The notes beneath the pieces were generated by a model. It saw nothing but the letters and a program-made list of their open reading frames with translations. It did no database searches and had not been told where the DNA came from. This document shows positions 47,361 through 57,618 of a stretch of DNA of 64,000 nucleotides, piece after piece. The position numbers were made by a program, and so were the translations under genes. Within the stretch, counting starts at the first letter, position 1, and each line of letters opens with the position of its first letter. The stretch is from Climacium dendroides (taxonomy: Eukaryota; Streptophyta; Bryopsida; Hypnales; Climaciaceae). The stretch is from positions 13,644,047-13,708,046 of the forward strand of contig OX467087.1 in assembly GCA_950106755.1 (NCBI GenBank), given 5' to 3'.

Positions 47361-49320
47361 TCAAGTACCATTCGCAAGCTTCATTGACTTCTCCAACCAT
47401 ATTGCGCAAGACCCCTTCACTTGTTCTATAAACTCCTGGTCCGCTGCGTAATTGGGAACCATGAGGCTCACCCTTGTTTGTAGAACCTCACGGACATCCA
47501 CCCTCACCCACAATGCTGGTATGCCCTTACCATGATACTTGTAAGACCCTAGAAGTCCGCTGACCGTTCCAAGGGCCACCTTCTGCCGTACAACGCGTGG
47601 GTTCATGAGGAAAACTTCATCGCCAATGATGAAACCCTATGGCATGCAAGACATATCACAAATCAGTTAACGGTTACATAATCAAAAAAGCGCAAGATGC
47701 GATTCAGTTGAGACATCACGCATTCTAGAATGGCCTACAAGGTTCACAGTAGCATTACTTAGTACAGTGCTGCGGAGCCTGTGAATATACCACTTTATTG
47801 TGGGACTGACTCACGATGGACACTTGAATGACCAATGACAATGCTGATAGGCGAGATGAACTCATATCCCACAACAACAATGCAAGAAAAAACTACAAAC
47901 AACAATTGGTAGTCGATCTTGGCAGTGGCGTCCATTTCTGTTCTCAAAGTAACACCCTACATTGCATACGCCATTGAGTCATTGTGAAGTCATGAAGCAG
48001 TCATGGACAGAATTCATGACTTTCTCGACACTACAGTTCGACTTGATGACCAGCCATGACTGGAACGTCACTTCTGGGCAACTTATACACGACAACAACG
48101 CAACTGAAGGGTGGACCGCTTGAACAAAAAGTGAAATGAGTGCTATGTAGTGCCTACCTTATCACGGCGCGCCCCCGTAGTAGAGGCTGACTTCGATCGC
48201 GTGTTCTGCTTCCCCGTCCTTGCCTGCAAAAACAAGGAGCAGAAGTTAAAAATAAAAAAAATATGAAGGTAAGGGTCGCAAGGTGTTCGAACCAGCCGGA
48301 CTACAAGTCCCTCACCTCCCACCATGTTCACAAAATTGTATTCAGTTCCACTTCTGCGCTTCAGGAGCCACTGAGATTTGGACTTGTTCACAACTTGCGA
48401 GTACTTTGCACGGAAGGTAGTCACGTCGGAGCATCTCCAGAAGGCTTCCAGCAAAGGCCACAGGTATAACTTCAAATATTCCTTGTCATCAGCCAAGGTG
48501 CGCAACCACTTCACATAGAAAGGATTTGTGATGAGCAGGTTGGATTGTGCATTTTCCATGACCCTACAAAGCTTACTATCTACAATGATTGTGTTCTCTA
48601 GATTGAACTTAGGGTACTGCTCGTACACTACAGATAAGTTTTTTTGCCCTGAGGTTCTCTTATCTTGCTCCCCTCCACTTTTGAAATCAGTTGCGCAAGA
48701 CTAACAGAAGAGTGGATCTCTATCATAGGCACGACTGTAAAACCCTGCCAACATTTGAGGGACCACATCCTCTATGTACGGAGCACTTCTACTACCCCAA
48801 AATGCAACTTTGAAGTGCCTGAAGCATCGGTCCAAAAAGTGCTTCAGCCATGGTCGGAAAACTACTCTATGGAACTGCGTATGTTTGCTAGCTCGGATAC
48901 TATAGTTCGGGTTTGGAGCAGCAAACAAACTGCAGTCCAATAGGGTTCCTTGTACATTGAAAATGACAAGCTTCCGAACATGTAAACTACTGCCGCCCAT
49001 CCGATTAGTCACGAGGTCCTGCAATGTAAGGAAAGGCGCTCTGGGAACGGACGCACATGGACTTGTGTGCTTGGAGATACAAACCTTAGGAGACTTGGGA
49101 GCTTTCTTAGCCTTCCTTGACGGCGCTACTGCAACATTGGCTGCAGTTAAGCGGTCAGTGGAGGCGTTCTCGAAACCTCCCTCACCTCCTTCATCGGAGT
49201 TGACCTCCACGTCGCCGCTTGGAAGGGCTGGCTCCTTAGAGGACTAGGCCGCATCAGCGTCTGCTGCAACGACTGCTGGAGCCGCTCCCGTATTTGTTGC
49301 AACAACAGCTGGGGTATTTT
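47361..49320 (-). pseudogene. Degenerate FCP1/NIF-like gene carried by the CACTA element
   Basis: The minus-strand frame runs from about 49320 (Ala-rich leader with an in-frame TAG near 49247) through KAKKAPKSPK and a short intron (about 49084-49023) into a HAD/FCP1-like domain. This shows RKLVIFNVQGTLLD (the catalytic Asp is Asn), FRPWLKHFLDRCFRHFKVAF, GSRSAPYIEDVVPQML, then a TAG, then NTIIVDSKLCRVMEN and LWPLLEAFWRCSDVTTF. After another intron comes a basic segment. A last exon, 47638-47361, contains GFIIGDEVFLMNPRVVRQKV and HGKGIPALWVRVDVREVL. It resembles a module found next to plant transposase genes (DUF8039-like, low confidence). The order matches the domain in the giant element. Confidence 0.6.
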
Positions 49321-50625
49321 CAGGGCGTCTTCTTGCTTGTCCCTGGACCGCGGAACACGATAATGAGCGCCACGAAGAACAAGAATGCAAGCGCCGTGAG
49401 CAGACGCTAGGGCAGATAGTCGCTAAGAATCAACTGCAAAAATGGTCACAAAGCCAAAAAATGATCCCCTCTGCACGGAGGTGACATTAGGGTTTGCCAG
49501 TGCGCTGCAGGACGCCTGCTCCCGCAAGCGTAGTGGATTCCACGTGGACCAGCAACTTCAAATGCAAATGAGACTCGACCAACTTCATAATGACTGCGAC
49601 ACGACTTCATTTTAATGATGACAGAGTCGTGACTTCGCAAAAGTGACGTCCTTGCGACTGTCGCACGACTTTGCAGCCCCCCAAAAAGCAAACGGCGCCG
49701 AAATTAATGACTGAACACCGGCAAACCCTAGGATGCCAAAATAGTTAAACCTCCCTATCAAATTATTCAAATTGTCATTGCAAAATTGGATCTTGCTACC
49801 AGGACCCAACGTCTACAACTGCGTACAGGATGACTATACTGTTTGGATAGCTGCATGCGACGGAGGCCTGTACAGACTGAAGTTTGTATGCAACACAGTT
49901 GATTGAGGGAAGCACTACATGCATGCAAGAAGCAAATCTGCGACAATTTGTAAGGCGTAGTTAAGTGGAACTCACAACTCTCTCCTAGCGCGGAGAACGG
50001 GTTCCAAGGCCTTCAGCATCTTGGCCTTCTTCTGGTCGCGCATGACCTCATAAGCTGTCTTCGGATGAGGCAGGCTCTCTGGCGGCGACTCCATGACACA
50101 ACGACTGTCGCATTAGATGCGAGCATGCACAGAATTCACAGTAGGCCGTTCCGGATGTTGATTGTCGACAAAATCGCAGAGACAAGCTGTTGCTCCAAGG
50201 CGCTAAATCGAAACAATTCAGGAGGCAGCGGAGCAGGGAGGAGGCTGTAACGCAAATGGCAGAGTCGCGGACTGCCTTGTAAGTGCCTGAAACCTTACTT
50301 TGAACTCTGATGGCGGGGCAAGGAGTGGTCATCATGGGGTCCCGGTAGTTGGCGGTAGAATACTGGATACTGTCTTATCGAGTTGCTATGTAGTGGCTAT
50401 TGTTTCATTTATGGAGTTGTGACTGAGTTGTGTACAAGTCGTATTGCAGTCATTGCAAATTTTAGTACTTCCATGCGACTTATAAATGACTTGATGAAGT
50501 AGCGCTGAAGTCGTGTTTTGAATGAACCCATTCAAAGTGAAGTGTCCTTATGTTGTGTACACTTTGAATGTCTTATAGTTTTCCTTGTATTGCCTCACGA
50601 ATGTCATTTGATGCTTATTGTGGAT

Positions 50626-51363
50626 TCCTACAAGAAGTGGACGGGGGAGTCACAACGGAATCCAACAACAGCACCCCTAGCAGAGTGGATTCAGTCTATG
50701 GCGCTGCATTCTGACCCTGACTGGAGCAATACTGAGGATGTGGATCGTTTCTTAATGAGCCAAAAACCTTCACAAAGAGCAACTTGATATACACGAATCG
50801 CAGCATTTGGAAACCACTTCCGTGTCGAAGATGAATCAACACTTCGACTTCTAAGCTACAATAGTGGTGTGGCATCGATGTTCGAAATGCAGGGCGGAAG
50901 TGGTAGTCAGTCCTCTATGCAGTACGTTGGCGTGCTCAAGGACATCTTGGAGCTAGATTATGGCGCATTGCATACGTGCATTATTCTCCTATGTTGTGAG
51001 TGGGTGAAACCAATTGACACGCGAGGGAACCCTACGTATGTGCGTGATGACGCAGGATTCCTTTTGGTGAACTTCCGCCATAAACTCCCTCGCATGGCCA
51101 AGTCATTCATCTTCCCGAGTCAAGCCACACAGGTATTTTTCTCCGATGCGGCAGACAGACCTGGCTAGAAAGTGGTCTTATGCCACGGAACCCGTTCGAA
51201 ACGAGAGGTACTTGATTGCACAGATGCCTTCATCACAACTAATGGCGAGGCCATGGGACTTACAACTCCACGAAGAGTGCCGGATAGAAGCTCCACCGCC
51301 AATCTAGTCGGAACCATCGAATTATCGGTGGAAGAGAACTTATTGGCGCAAGAGCAATATTAG
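50626..51363 (+). pseudogene. CACTA TNP2-type transposase C-terminal remnant (DUF4216-like)
   Basis: One frame with two stops (TGA 50785-50787, TAG 51166-51168) reads AAFGNHFRVEDESTLRLLSY, YVGVLKDILELDYG, CEWVKPIDTRG, FLLVNFRHKLPRM and FPSQATQVFFSDAADRPG, then KVVLCHGTRSKREVLD. This matches the pattern of the DUF4216 region at the end of plant TNP2 transposases. The catalytic core is absent. The second stop replaces the Trp expected in this position. Confidence 0.75.
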
Positions 51364-52601
51364 GTATAGTCCTGCTTAGGTTCGTAGTCGGAAGGTAATC
51401 ACGTCGTTTTTAGTGTCCCTCATTATGTCATGGGTCGCGGAGCATCACAGAAGCTAAGCGCGTCATGCAGCAATCAGGCAAGTAGACCACTTGCAAACAT
51501 TTCGATTGTGTTAGTAGTTATATCGGAGTCATTAATTAGACTCTCCAGTCGTACTTCAGTCATTCTGTAGTTGCATCACAGTCATGGTGAAGTCATACTA
51601 CAATCAGTTAGGCTTCACTTGCCACAAGGTGCCCCTTCCTCTCAATGTCACCCCATTTATTGGGTGATGACCTTGCCTTTGTCATTGTCCTTCATTCATA
51701 CTCAATACAATTTCCCACTTATGTAGGTACTGTATTAGCCACATTTCTATGAACCTTGGTGTCCAATACATGAATGCAAACTTTATCAACCAAGTGTGAA
51801 TGCCAAAACCGCAAATATGATGTGGGAGTAGTGTTCACCTCATCTTTAAGACATTGACATGCTAGTTGCTGCTTCAAACGCCTCCATGTTCAATGAGCTT
51901 CCACCCCGAGTAGTATTATATCTTCTTTGTACACTTCATGTTGTATGTGCTTCATTTGAATAATGACACTCCCACATCTCTCTCTTTGTACCTAAATGTT
52001 GTTTCATTTCAAGCTTCTTGCATCACATCTTATCGAAAGTTCCATCCATTTGCAGCATGGCCCCCTCTATCATATTCCCCTAAACACCTTATTGCATGCC
52101 CCTAGTTATATGTGCAAGAAGTCCTAGTGATTCTGCAATCATATTGAGGTCACATACCCGATACCGTAGTTGTCCGCTCCTGTCCTCTATGGACCGCTCT
52201 GGGGCTTTACTTCTTTTTCTTTATGTATAAGTAAAAGAAAACATCTTCTCCGTGACTTCTTTCAGTCCTGGAGTCATACTACAATCACTTGGCAGTCCCC
52301 TGCAATCGCAAAAATGAAGTCTGTATGACTCCTCCGCAACTCCGCTGTCTCCAGTTGCGTTTCTGGTAGCCATGTCACTTCCTCGTGGACCATGTGGACG
52401 GAACGTTGTGGATGAACCTCCAGCGCAGTTACTGTTCATCCCACAGTGAATTGCGCGACTGCAGAATGACTGAATCACGACTGCAGCGTTGTGAAGATCG
52501 GCCCGCTGGTGCAATTACGGAGGTGAAGTCACGATGCAGTCGCAAAATCCCTGCAGTCACGTTTCTGCAGTCACGATAACCCCCAAATCCTTGTAGTGAT
52601 C

Positions 52602-53499
52602 TGGGCATAACTTTTGTTCATGGAAACCTATTAAAAAATAAATTTATTTCCACAAACACAATCAATTTTTCAATCTTCAAAAGAGGTTTTAAAAAATAAT
52701 GGCAAAAATTGAAACTGCTTAGACCTCCCCCAAATCCAATTTGTCCCCTAAAGGAACAATGGTCCTTTTAATTAGAGCTTCAACTTCAAGCTCCTTTGCA
52801 TCAATCTCTTTATATTCTAGTATTGTGCCAATTTGAGGATTTACCAATGTTGTGATATTGTGATAGATTTGTGATTTGATGATTTAGAAAGGCTGGAAGT
52901 TTAGTTCTACAATGGACATGGGCTCTGAGTTTATTTTGGTATCAAACTTTGTTCTTCTATTATGTTTGGGTGTATCATGACATTTATATTTTACTTTCAT
53001 CCTTTCTTCATACAAGTGATGTTGTTGTTAATTCCAAAGTCATATTAGTGTCATTCCTGTAAATGTTACAAATAATCTATGTTATCTTCCATAATTCTAA
53101 AGTGTTATCACCATATAAGTGTTACATGTTTCTTTGCTCCCATTTTTTAATAGATCTTAGAGGATGAATTGACAAGACTTGGTTGAGCAATTACATATCT
53201 TTATATTATTGTGTGCAATCCAACAATTGATGGCGTTAGATATGGAAGTTGTCATGGAGATTCTACACTTGGAACAACCCCCAGGGCTCTCATCTAGAGT
53301 TCCATGACATGATGCTAAACCCATCCCATTAAATGAGACAAAGAGTGTGGATTTTGTATTCTTTGGAGTAAAAGTAAAAAAACAATTCTTCTATTTTGTG
53401 CTGTGATTAGGGAAGCTAAAATGGGGGTCTCCAATTGCAAATGTGAATTTGAAATTTGCAAATTTTTATCATGAGTGATAAATGATTTGTTACTCATGA
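52602..53499 (+). repeat. AT-rich spacer continuing after the CACTA insertion
   Basis: Collinear with 37690-38830 and 59450-60530. No gene was seen. Confidence 0.7.
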
Positions 53500-53746
53500 C
53501 TTCTAGGCCAGGCCCTTCTCCAAGCTTCTGCTTCCATCCTAACTGCCGGACAGGAGTCATTCTCCAGAAGAACAAAGACACGTCCTGACCACCGGATAGG
53601 AGTCATTCTCCAGAAGAACGAAGACACTGACCGATGGTCGGAGAAGGTTTTACAGCCTACGTAGAAGGTTGGAGAACACTGACCAACAGTCGCAGGAGGT
53701 TCTAGAGCCTTCCAAACCGGATGCATGCTGTTCATCCAATATAAAG

Positions 53747-54137
53747 TGTTGAAGTAGTCACCAAGTAACAAATAGAATAGTAGATTCTATTTCCAGGTGA
53801 TAGTAGAATAGTAAGTGCTATTTATACAGAGCAATCTACTAGTTACTTTAACCTCTCCACACCTTTTACTTTATACCCCACATCTACTAGTTACTTTAAC
53901 CTCTCCACACCTTTTACTTTATAACCCACACCTACTAGTTACTTTAAGCTCTCTACACCTTTTACTTTATAACCCACACCTTCTAGTTACTTTAAGCTCC
54001 CCACACCTTTTACTTTAAACCCCACACGTAATGTGGGGAGTATATATATTCATCTTCTACATACCAGGGGAGAACACTTTTCTCTTGTTCATTTTGTGTT
54101 ATATATTATGCTTAGAGTTTGTGCCTTCACCTTAACA
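53747..54137 (+). mobile_element. Solo LTR of the same Copia family, 391 bp
   Basis: It starts TGTTGAAGTAGTCACC and ends CCTTAACA, with target duplication TAAAG (53742-53746 and 54138-54142). The target lies in the TATA sequence of the remnant sHSP promoter (AATATAAAG). It is longer than the other LTRs (224-266 bp) because of the internal tandem repeat. Confidence 0.92.
53836..54027 (+). repeat. 48-bp tandem repeat, four copies, inside the solo LTR
   Basis: Units of exactly 48 bp start CTACTAGTTACTTTAA and contain CACACCTTTTACTTTA. Because 48 is a multiple of three, the array is open in one frame and mimics a repetitive Leu/His/Pro-rich ORF. Other LTRs of the family carry about one unit or a partial second. 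Confidence 0.95.
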
Positions 54138-54323
54138 TAAAGCACGACATGGGCTCCAATTCCATTGCAAGTCAATCGCAGAGTTATTAGTACTTGGAAG
54201 CACACATTGTGACCCTTCACAGTGACAAGATTCCTCTTGTACAAAATCGTTCGAACGACCTCTGTAGTTCGAGCACTGAGCCTAATTTGGTGCTTTCTAT
54301 AGTTCGACCACTGACCAACAGTC

Positions 54324-54382
54324 GCCGGAGGTTCCAGAGCCTTCCCTTTCTCGACGCTTCCAGAAACCAACTGTATGCTGTT
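54324..54382 (+). promoter_or_regulatory. HSEs of sHSP3, cut off by Copia copy 2
   Basis: TTC-GAG-TTC (about 54332-54344) and TTC-GAC-TTC-GAA (54348-54365) are present. CTGTT at 54378-54382 is the left target duplication, identical in position to that of sHSP2. The TATA region with altered GATAAAAAG (56930-56938) lies on the far side, about 2.6 kb away. Confidence 0.85.
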
Positions 54383-55395
54383 TGTTGAAGTAGTCACCAA
54401 GTTAGAAATAGAATAGTAGATTCTATTCCCAGGTGATAGTTGAATAGTAAGTACTATTTATACAGAGCGATCTACTAGTTACTTTAAGCTCCTCACACCT
54501 AGTGTGGGGAGTATATATTCATCTTCTACATACCAGGGGAGAGACTTTTTCTCTTGTTCATTTTGTGTTATATATTATGTTTAGAGTTTGTGCCTTCACC
54601 TTAACACGTTATCAACATGACCTATGATATCTAAGGTCCCCTCTTTGGTATAACAAAGTCCCAAGTCTTCAGTCCCCCGAAGGTATCGGAATAAGTGTTT
54701 GACAACGTTCCAATGACGAGCTGCCAGTCTCTGGCTATGACGAGCTAACACACTTGTAGCACAAGAAATGTCAGGCTTGGTATATATGGACAAGTAAAGG
54801 AGAGCTCCTACTGTTGCGAGGTACCGGATTCTGTCAGGAAACTCCTCCTCCATGATGACCTTGTTCATGCTATAAGTCTACTAACCGCTCAGTTTGAAAT
54901 GAAGTTGTTAGGTCAGACTTCTTTCTGTCCTGGCCTTGAGGTGACTCACTTACCAGATGGAAGTATTTTTCTCCATCAAATTGGCTACATCCAAAGACTT
55001 CTCAAGAAGTTTCAGATGGACCAAAATAGTCCTCTTTCCGCTCCTATGATGGGACGAAGTTGAACTATGGATGACCCCTACTGTCCTTGTGAAGAGGAGG
55101 AGTTTCTTGATAGAACCCGGTACCTCACAGTAGTAGGAGCTCTCATTTACTTGTCCACATATACTAGGCCTGACATTTCTTTTGCTACAGGTGTGTTAGC
55201 TCGTCATAGCCAAAGACCGGCAGCTCGTCATTGGAACGGTGTCAAACAATTATTCTAATACCTTCGGGGGACTGAAGACTTGGGACTTTGTTATACCAAA
55301 GAAGGGACCTCAGATATCATAGGTTATGCTGATGCTGGACTCAAATCCGATGAGAGTACTGGAAAGTCACAAACTGGATACATATTCTTGAAGAA

Positions 55396-56130
55396 GGGTG
55401 ATTGCAAGAAACACTTGTACTATTTTCTGTCACACGTTGCGGGCTGAGTTGTTTTTTGGCCATAACTTTTGTGTTTTAACTTCGAATGACTTAAGATTTA
55501 CAAGGAAGGTACTCATGACTATCCTACAACTTCCTTGATTTTTTGGTAATTTTCAAAAATAATTTATTATCCAAAAATAGGCCCAAAATAAATGTCACAC
55601 TTGCCAATTTGGAGGTTTTTAGTACTTTTGAGTACCTTTTTCATATACCCCACATCAAGAGAATTAAATGGAGTTCTTCCTTACATATAAATACAACTTT
55701 TCTCTGAAGGGTTTTTAAAAATAATTAATTTTGTATGGTGTGGAAGTCTATGAAGAGAGCTTTCTTCTGCTTGCATTTTGAAACATATAAAATATTATTT
55801 TTGTAAGTTTTTTGGTGAATGACCATCTTCATAAAGTTCTTAAAAATGGACACTTTTTATTTTTTGTATTTACTTGTTTTTACTATTTTTAACTAATTTT
55901 CACATCAAAAGTCCTATTTTCTTGAGATTTGGTACTTTTCAAGTTCTCCTAGTTAGAGAATTTTCCTACACATTTCCTTCCCTACAAACCTTCATTTTAG
56001 AAGTATATACATAATTCATATTTTTTTAATTTTAAAAATATTAGTTTTCTATTTTTAAAGTACTACAGAAGAAAAACCATGAGTACCGTGAAAATGCAAC
56101 AAAATCGACAGGTGTTTTTTGCAATCACCC
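55396..56130. mobile_element. 735-bp inverted-repeat element inside Copia copy 2
   Basis: Ends are GGGTGATTGCAAGAAACACT on the left and, reversed, GGGTGATTGCAAAAAACACC on the right. The target duplication is AGAA (55392-55395 and 56131-56134). Copy 1 provides the empty site (CTTGAAGAATAACTC at about 40022). The interior is AT-rich and non-coding. The superfamily is uncertain. Confidence 0.9.
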
Positions 56131-56134
56131 AGAA

Positions 56135-56561
56135 TAACTCTTCTATTTTATGGAAATCTGTGAAGCAAACGGTTATTGCTACTTCCTCAAACCACTCTGA
56201 ACTTATTGCTTTCCATGAAGCAACCCAGGAAGCGGTATGGTTGAGGAACATGAACGAGATCATCATGGAGCAGTGCAAAATTACTCAAGACTTCAAGCCA
56301 ACTATCATCTTTGAGGACAATGCTGCATGTGTAGCTCAAGTGGCATCTGGCTTCATCAAAACTGACCGCACCAATCACATTTGTCCACAGATATTTGGAT
56401 TCACCCAAGATCTCATTCAATCTAGGCAAATAGAAGTCAAGAAGATCGAATCAGCACACAACATTGTAGACATGTTGACCAAATCTCTCCCGGCCTATAT
56501 TCATAGGAGATTGGTACAAGAGGCCGGCATGCGTTTGTTGCATGAGATAATTCCTCAATAG
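56135..56561 (+). pseudogene. Copia RNase H remnant, copy 2
   Basis: Frame reads SILWKSVKQTVIATSSNHSE, VWLRNMNEIIMEQC, IIFEDNAACVAQVA, HNIVDMLTKSLP and ends at TAG 56559-56561. Trp is retained where copy 1 has a stop. Catalytic Glu (SSNHSE) and Asp (FEDN) are present but the rest of pol is missing. An apparent ATG at 56079 lies in the nested element and is not a native start. Confidence 0.85.
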
Positions 56562-57111
56562 AGGTTACACTCTTTTCTGTCTGTGGGATTTTTCCTAATT
56601 TAGGTTTTATCACAGATTAATTTGTAATGAGGTAACTATTGATCAAGGAGGAGTGTTGAAGTAGTCACCAAGTCAGAAATAGAATAGTAGATTTTATTTC
56701 CAGGTGATAGTAGAATAGTAAGTGCTATTTATACAAAGCGATCTACAAGTTACTTTAAGCTCCCCACACCTTTCACTTTAAATTCCACACCTTTTACTTT
56801 AAACCCGACACCTAATGTGGGGAGTATATATTCATCTTCTACATACCAGGGGAGATACTTTTTCTCTTGTTCATTTTGTGTTATATATTATGCTTAGAGT
56901 TTGTGCCTTCACCTTAACACTGTTCATCCGATAAAAAGCACGCCATGCACTCTGATTCCATCGCTAGACAATCGCAGAGTTCTCAATATTTGAAAGCACA
57001 CTTCGTGATCTTCACAGTGACAAGATTCCTCTTGCATAAAATCGTTCAAACGACCTTTGTAGTGTCGACTGAGCCTAATTTGGTGCTTTCTGTCCGTTTC
57101 AGTAAGTGAGG

Positions 57112-57618
57112 ATGGCTCTCTCGTCGTTTCTCGGACGCCGGAACAACTTCTGGGACGCCCCTGACCCGCTTGATTTGGTGGTGTTCGTGTTCGAAAACAC
57201 GCCGGCCAGCTCGTTTGCTCGCGACTCGCACGCGGTGGCGAACACGAACGTGGACTGGAGGGAGACGCCCACAGAGCACGTATTCAAGGTCGACCTGCCA
57301 GGCTTAAAGAAGGAGGAAGTGCAAGTGCAAGTGGAAGGCGAAAGGACGCTGAGCATCAGCGGGCAACGCAAGAAGGAGGAGGGGGTGCAGCAGACGGGTA
57401 CATGGCATCGCGTGGAACGGAGCAGCGGCCAATTCCTGCGCAAGTTCCATCTCCCTGAGAATGCGAATCTGGATCGCATCACAGCGAAGGTGGAGAACGG
57501 ATTGCTGACGGTGGTGGTGCCGAAGGAGGAGAAGAAGGCCATGAGGGCGCCCAGCATTGAGATCGGTGGCCACGATGGCCAGCAGGGGACCATTGAGAAC
57601 AAACCCACCTCGCAGTGA
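57112..57618 (+). CDS. Class I cytosolic small heat-shock protein, sHSP3 (168 aa)
   Basis: Full-length paralogue with a complete N-terminal arm ([20 protein letters not shown]), alpha-crystallin domain and IEI tail. Compared with sHSP1 it has the extra Gly in KEEGVQQ, and substitutions FKVDLPG, GQFLRKFHLP and NANLD. The Gly and the Leu of NANLD are shared with sHSP2, marking these two as the closest pair, as the shared Copia insertion also indicates. AATAATAAA follows at about 57894. The frame is intact, but its HSEs are separated from the leader by Copia copy 2 and the TATA box is altered. Confidence 0.95.
   Translation: MALSSFLGRRNNFWDAPDPLDLVVFVFENTPASSFARDSHAVANTNVDWRETPTEHVFKVDLPGLKKEEVQVQVEGERTLSISGQRKKEEGVQQTGTWHRVERSSGQFLRKFHLPENANLDRITAKVENGLLTVVVPKEEKKAMRAPSIEIGGHDGQQGTIENKPTSQ

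Larger units (their letters stand above)
46267..52598. mobile_element. CACTA (En/Spm-type) transposon, 6,332 bp
   Basis: Terminal inverted repeats of 32 bp with two mismatches start CACTACAAGGA and end TCCTTGTAGTG. The 3-bp target duplication ATC lies at 46264-46266 and 52599-52601. Uninterrupted paralogous spacers at 37684 and 59448 read GAGCTTATCTAGGCATAA, which is the empty site. Subterminal regions are rich in GCAGTCGC/GAAGTCAT-type words. Only a C-terminal piece of the transposase remains on the plus strand, with a degenerate FCP1-like gene on the minus strand, so the element is non-autonomous. Confidence 0.95.
53500..54305 (+). pseudogene. sHSP unit remnant: promoter and leader without coding sequence
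   Basis: Promoter-like sequence (53510-53740) is followed, after a solo LTR, by a leader (54143-54292) collinear with those of sHSP1-4. It stops at GGTGCTTTCTATAGTTCGACC, before the ATG, and jumps straight into the next promoter (ACTGACCAACAGTCGCC). About 18-22 bp containing the main HSE are missing (TTCCAAACC instead of TTCCC...CCAGAAACC). It is a fifth copy whose coding region was deleted, probably by unequal recombination. Confidence 0.75.
54383..56919 (+). mobile_element. Rearranged Copia element, copy 2, with a nested insertion
   Basis: LTRs are 54383-54606 and 56654-56919, with target duplication CTGTT (54378-54382 and 56920-56924). It has the same internal foldback as copy 1 (arms about 54619-54848 and 55096-55325), the same RT and RNase H fragments, and a purine tract AAGGAGGAG before the 3' LTR. 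It is collinear with copy 1 except for a 735-bp insertion at 55396-56130. Confidence 0.9.

Noticed and set aside
53815..54018. 67-codon Leu/His/Pro repeat protein
   Set aside because: It is the 48-bp tandem repeat inside a solo LTR, open only because 48 is divisible by three.
56079..56134. Native start of the RNase H frame
   Set aside because: The ATG lies in the nested 735-bp element; copy 1 shows that the upstream sequence differs without the insertion.
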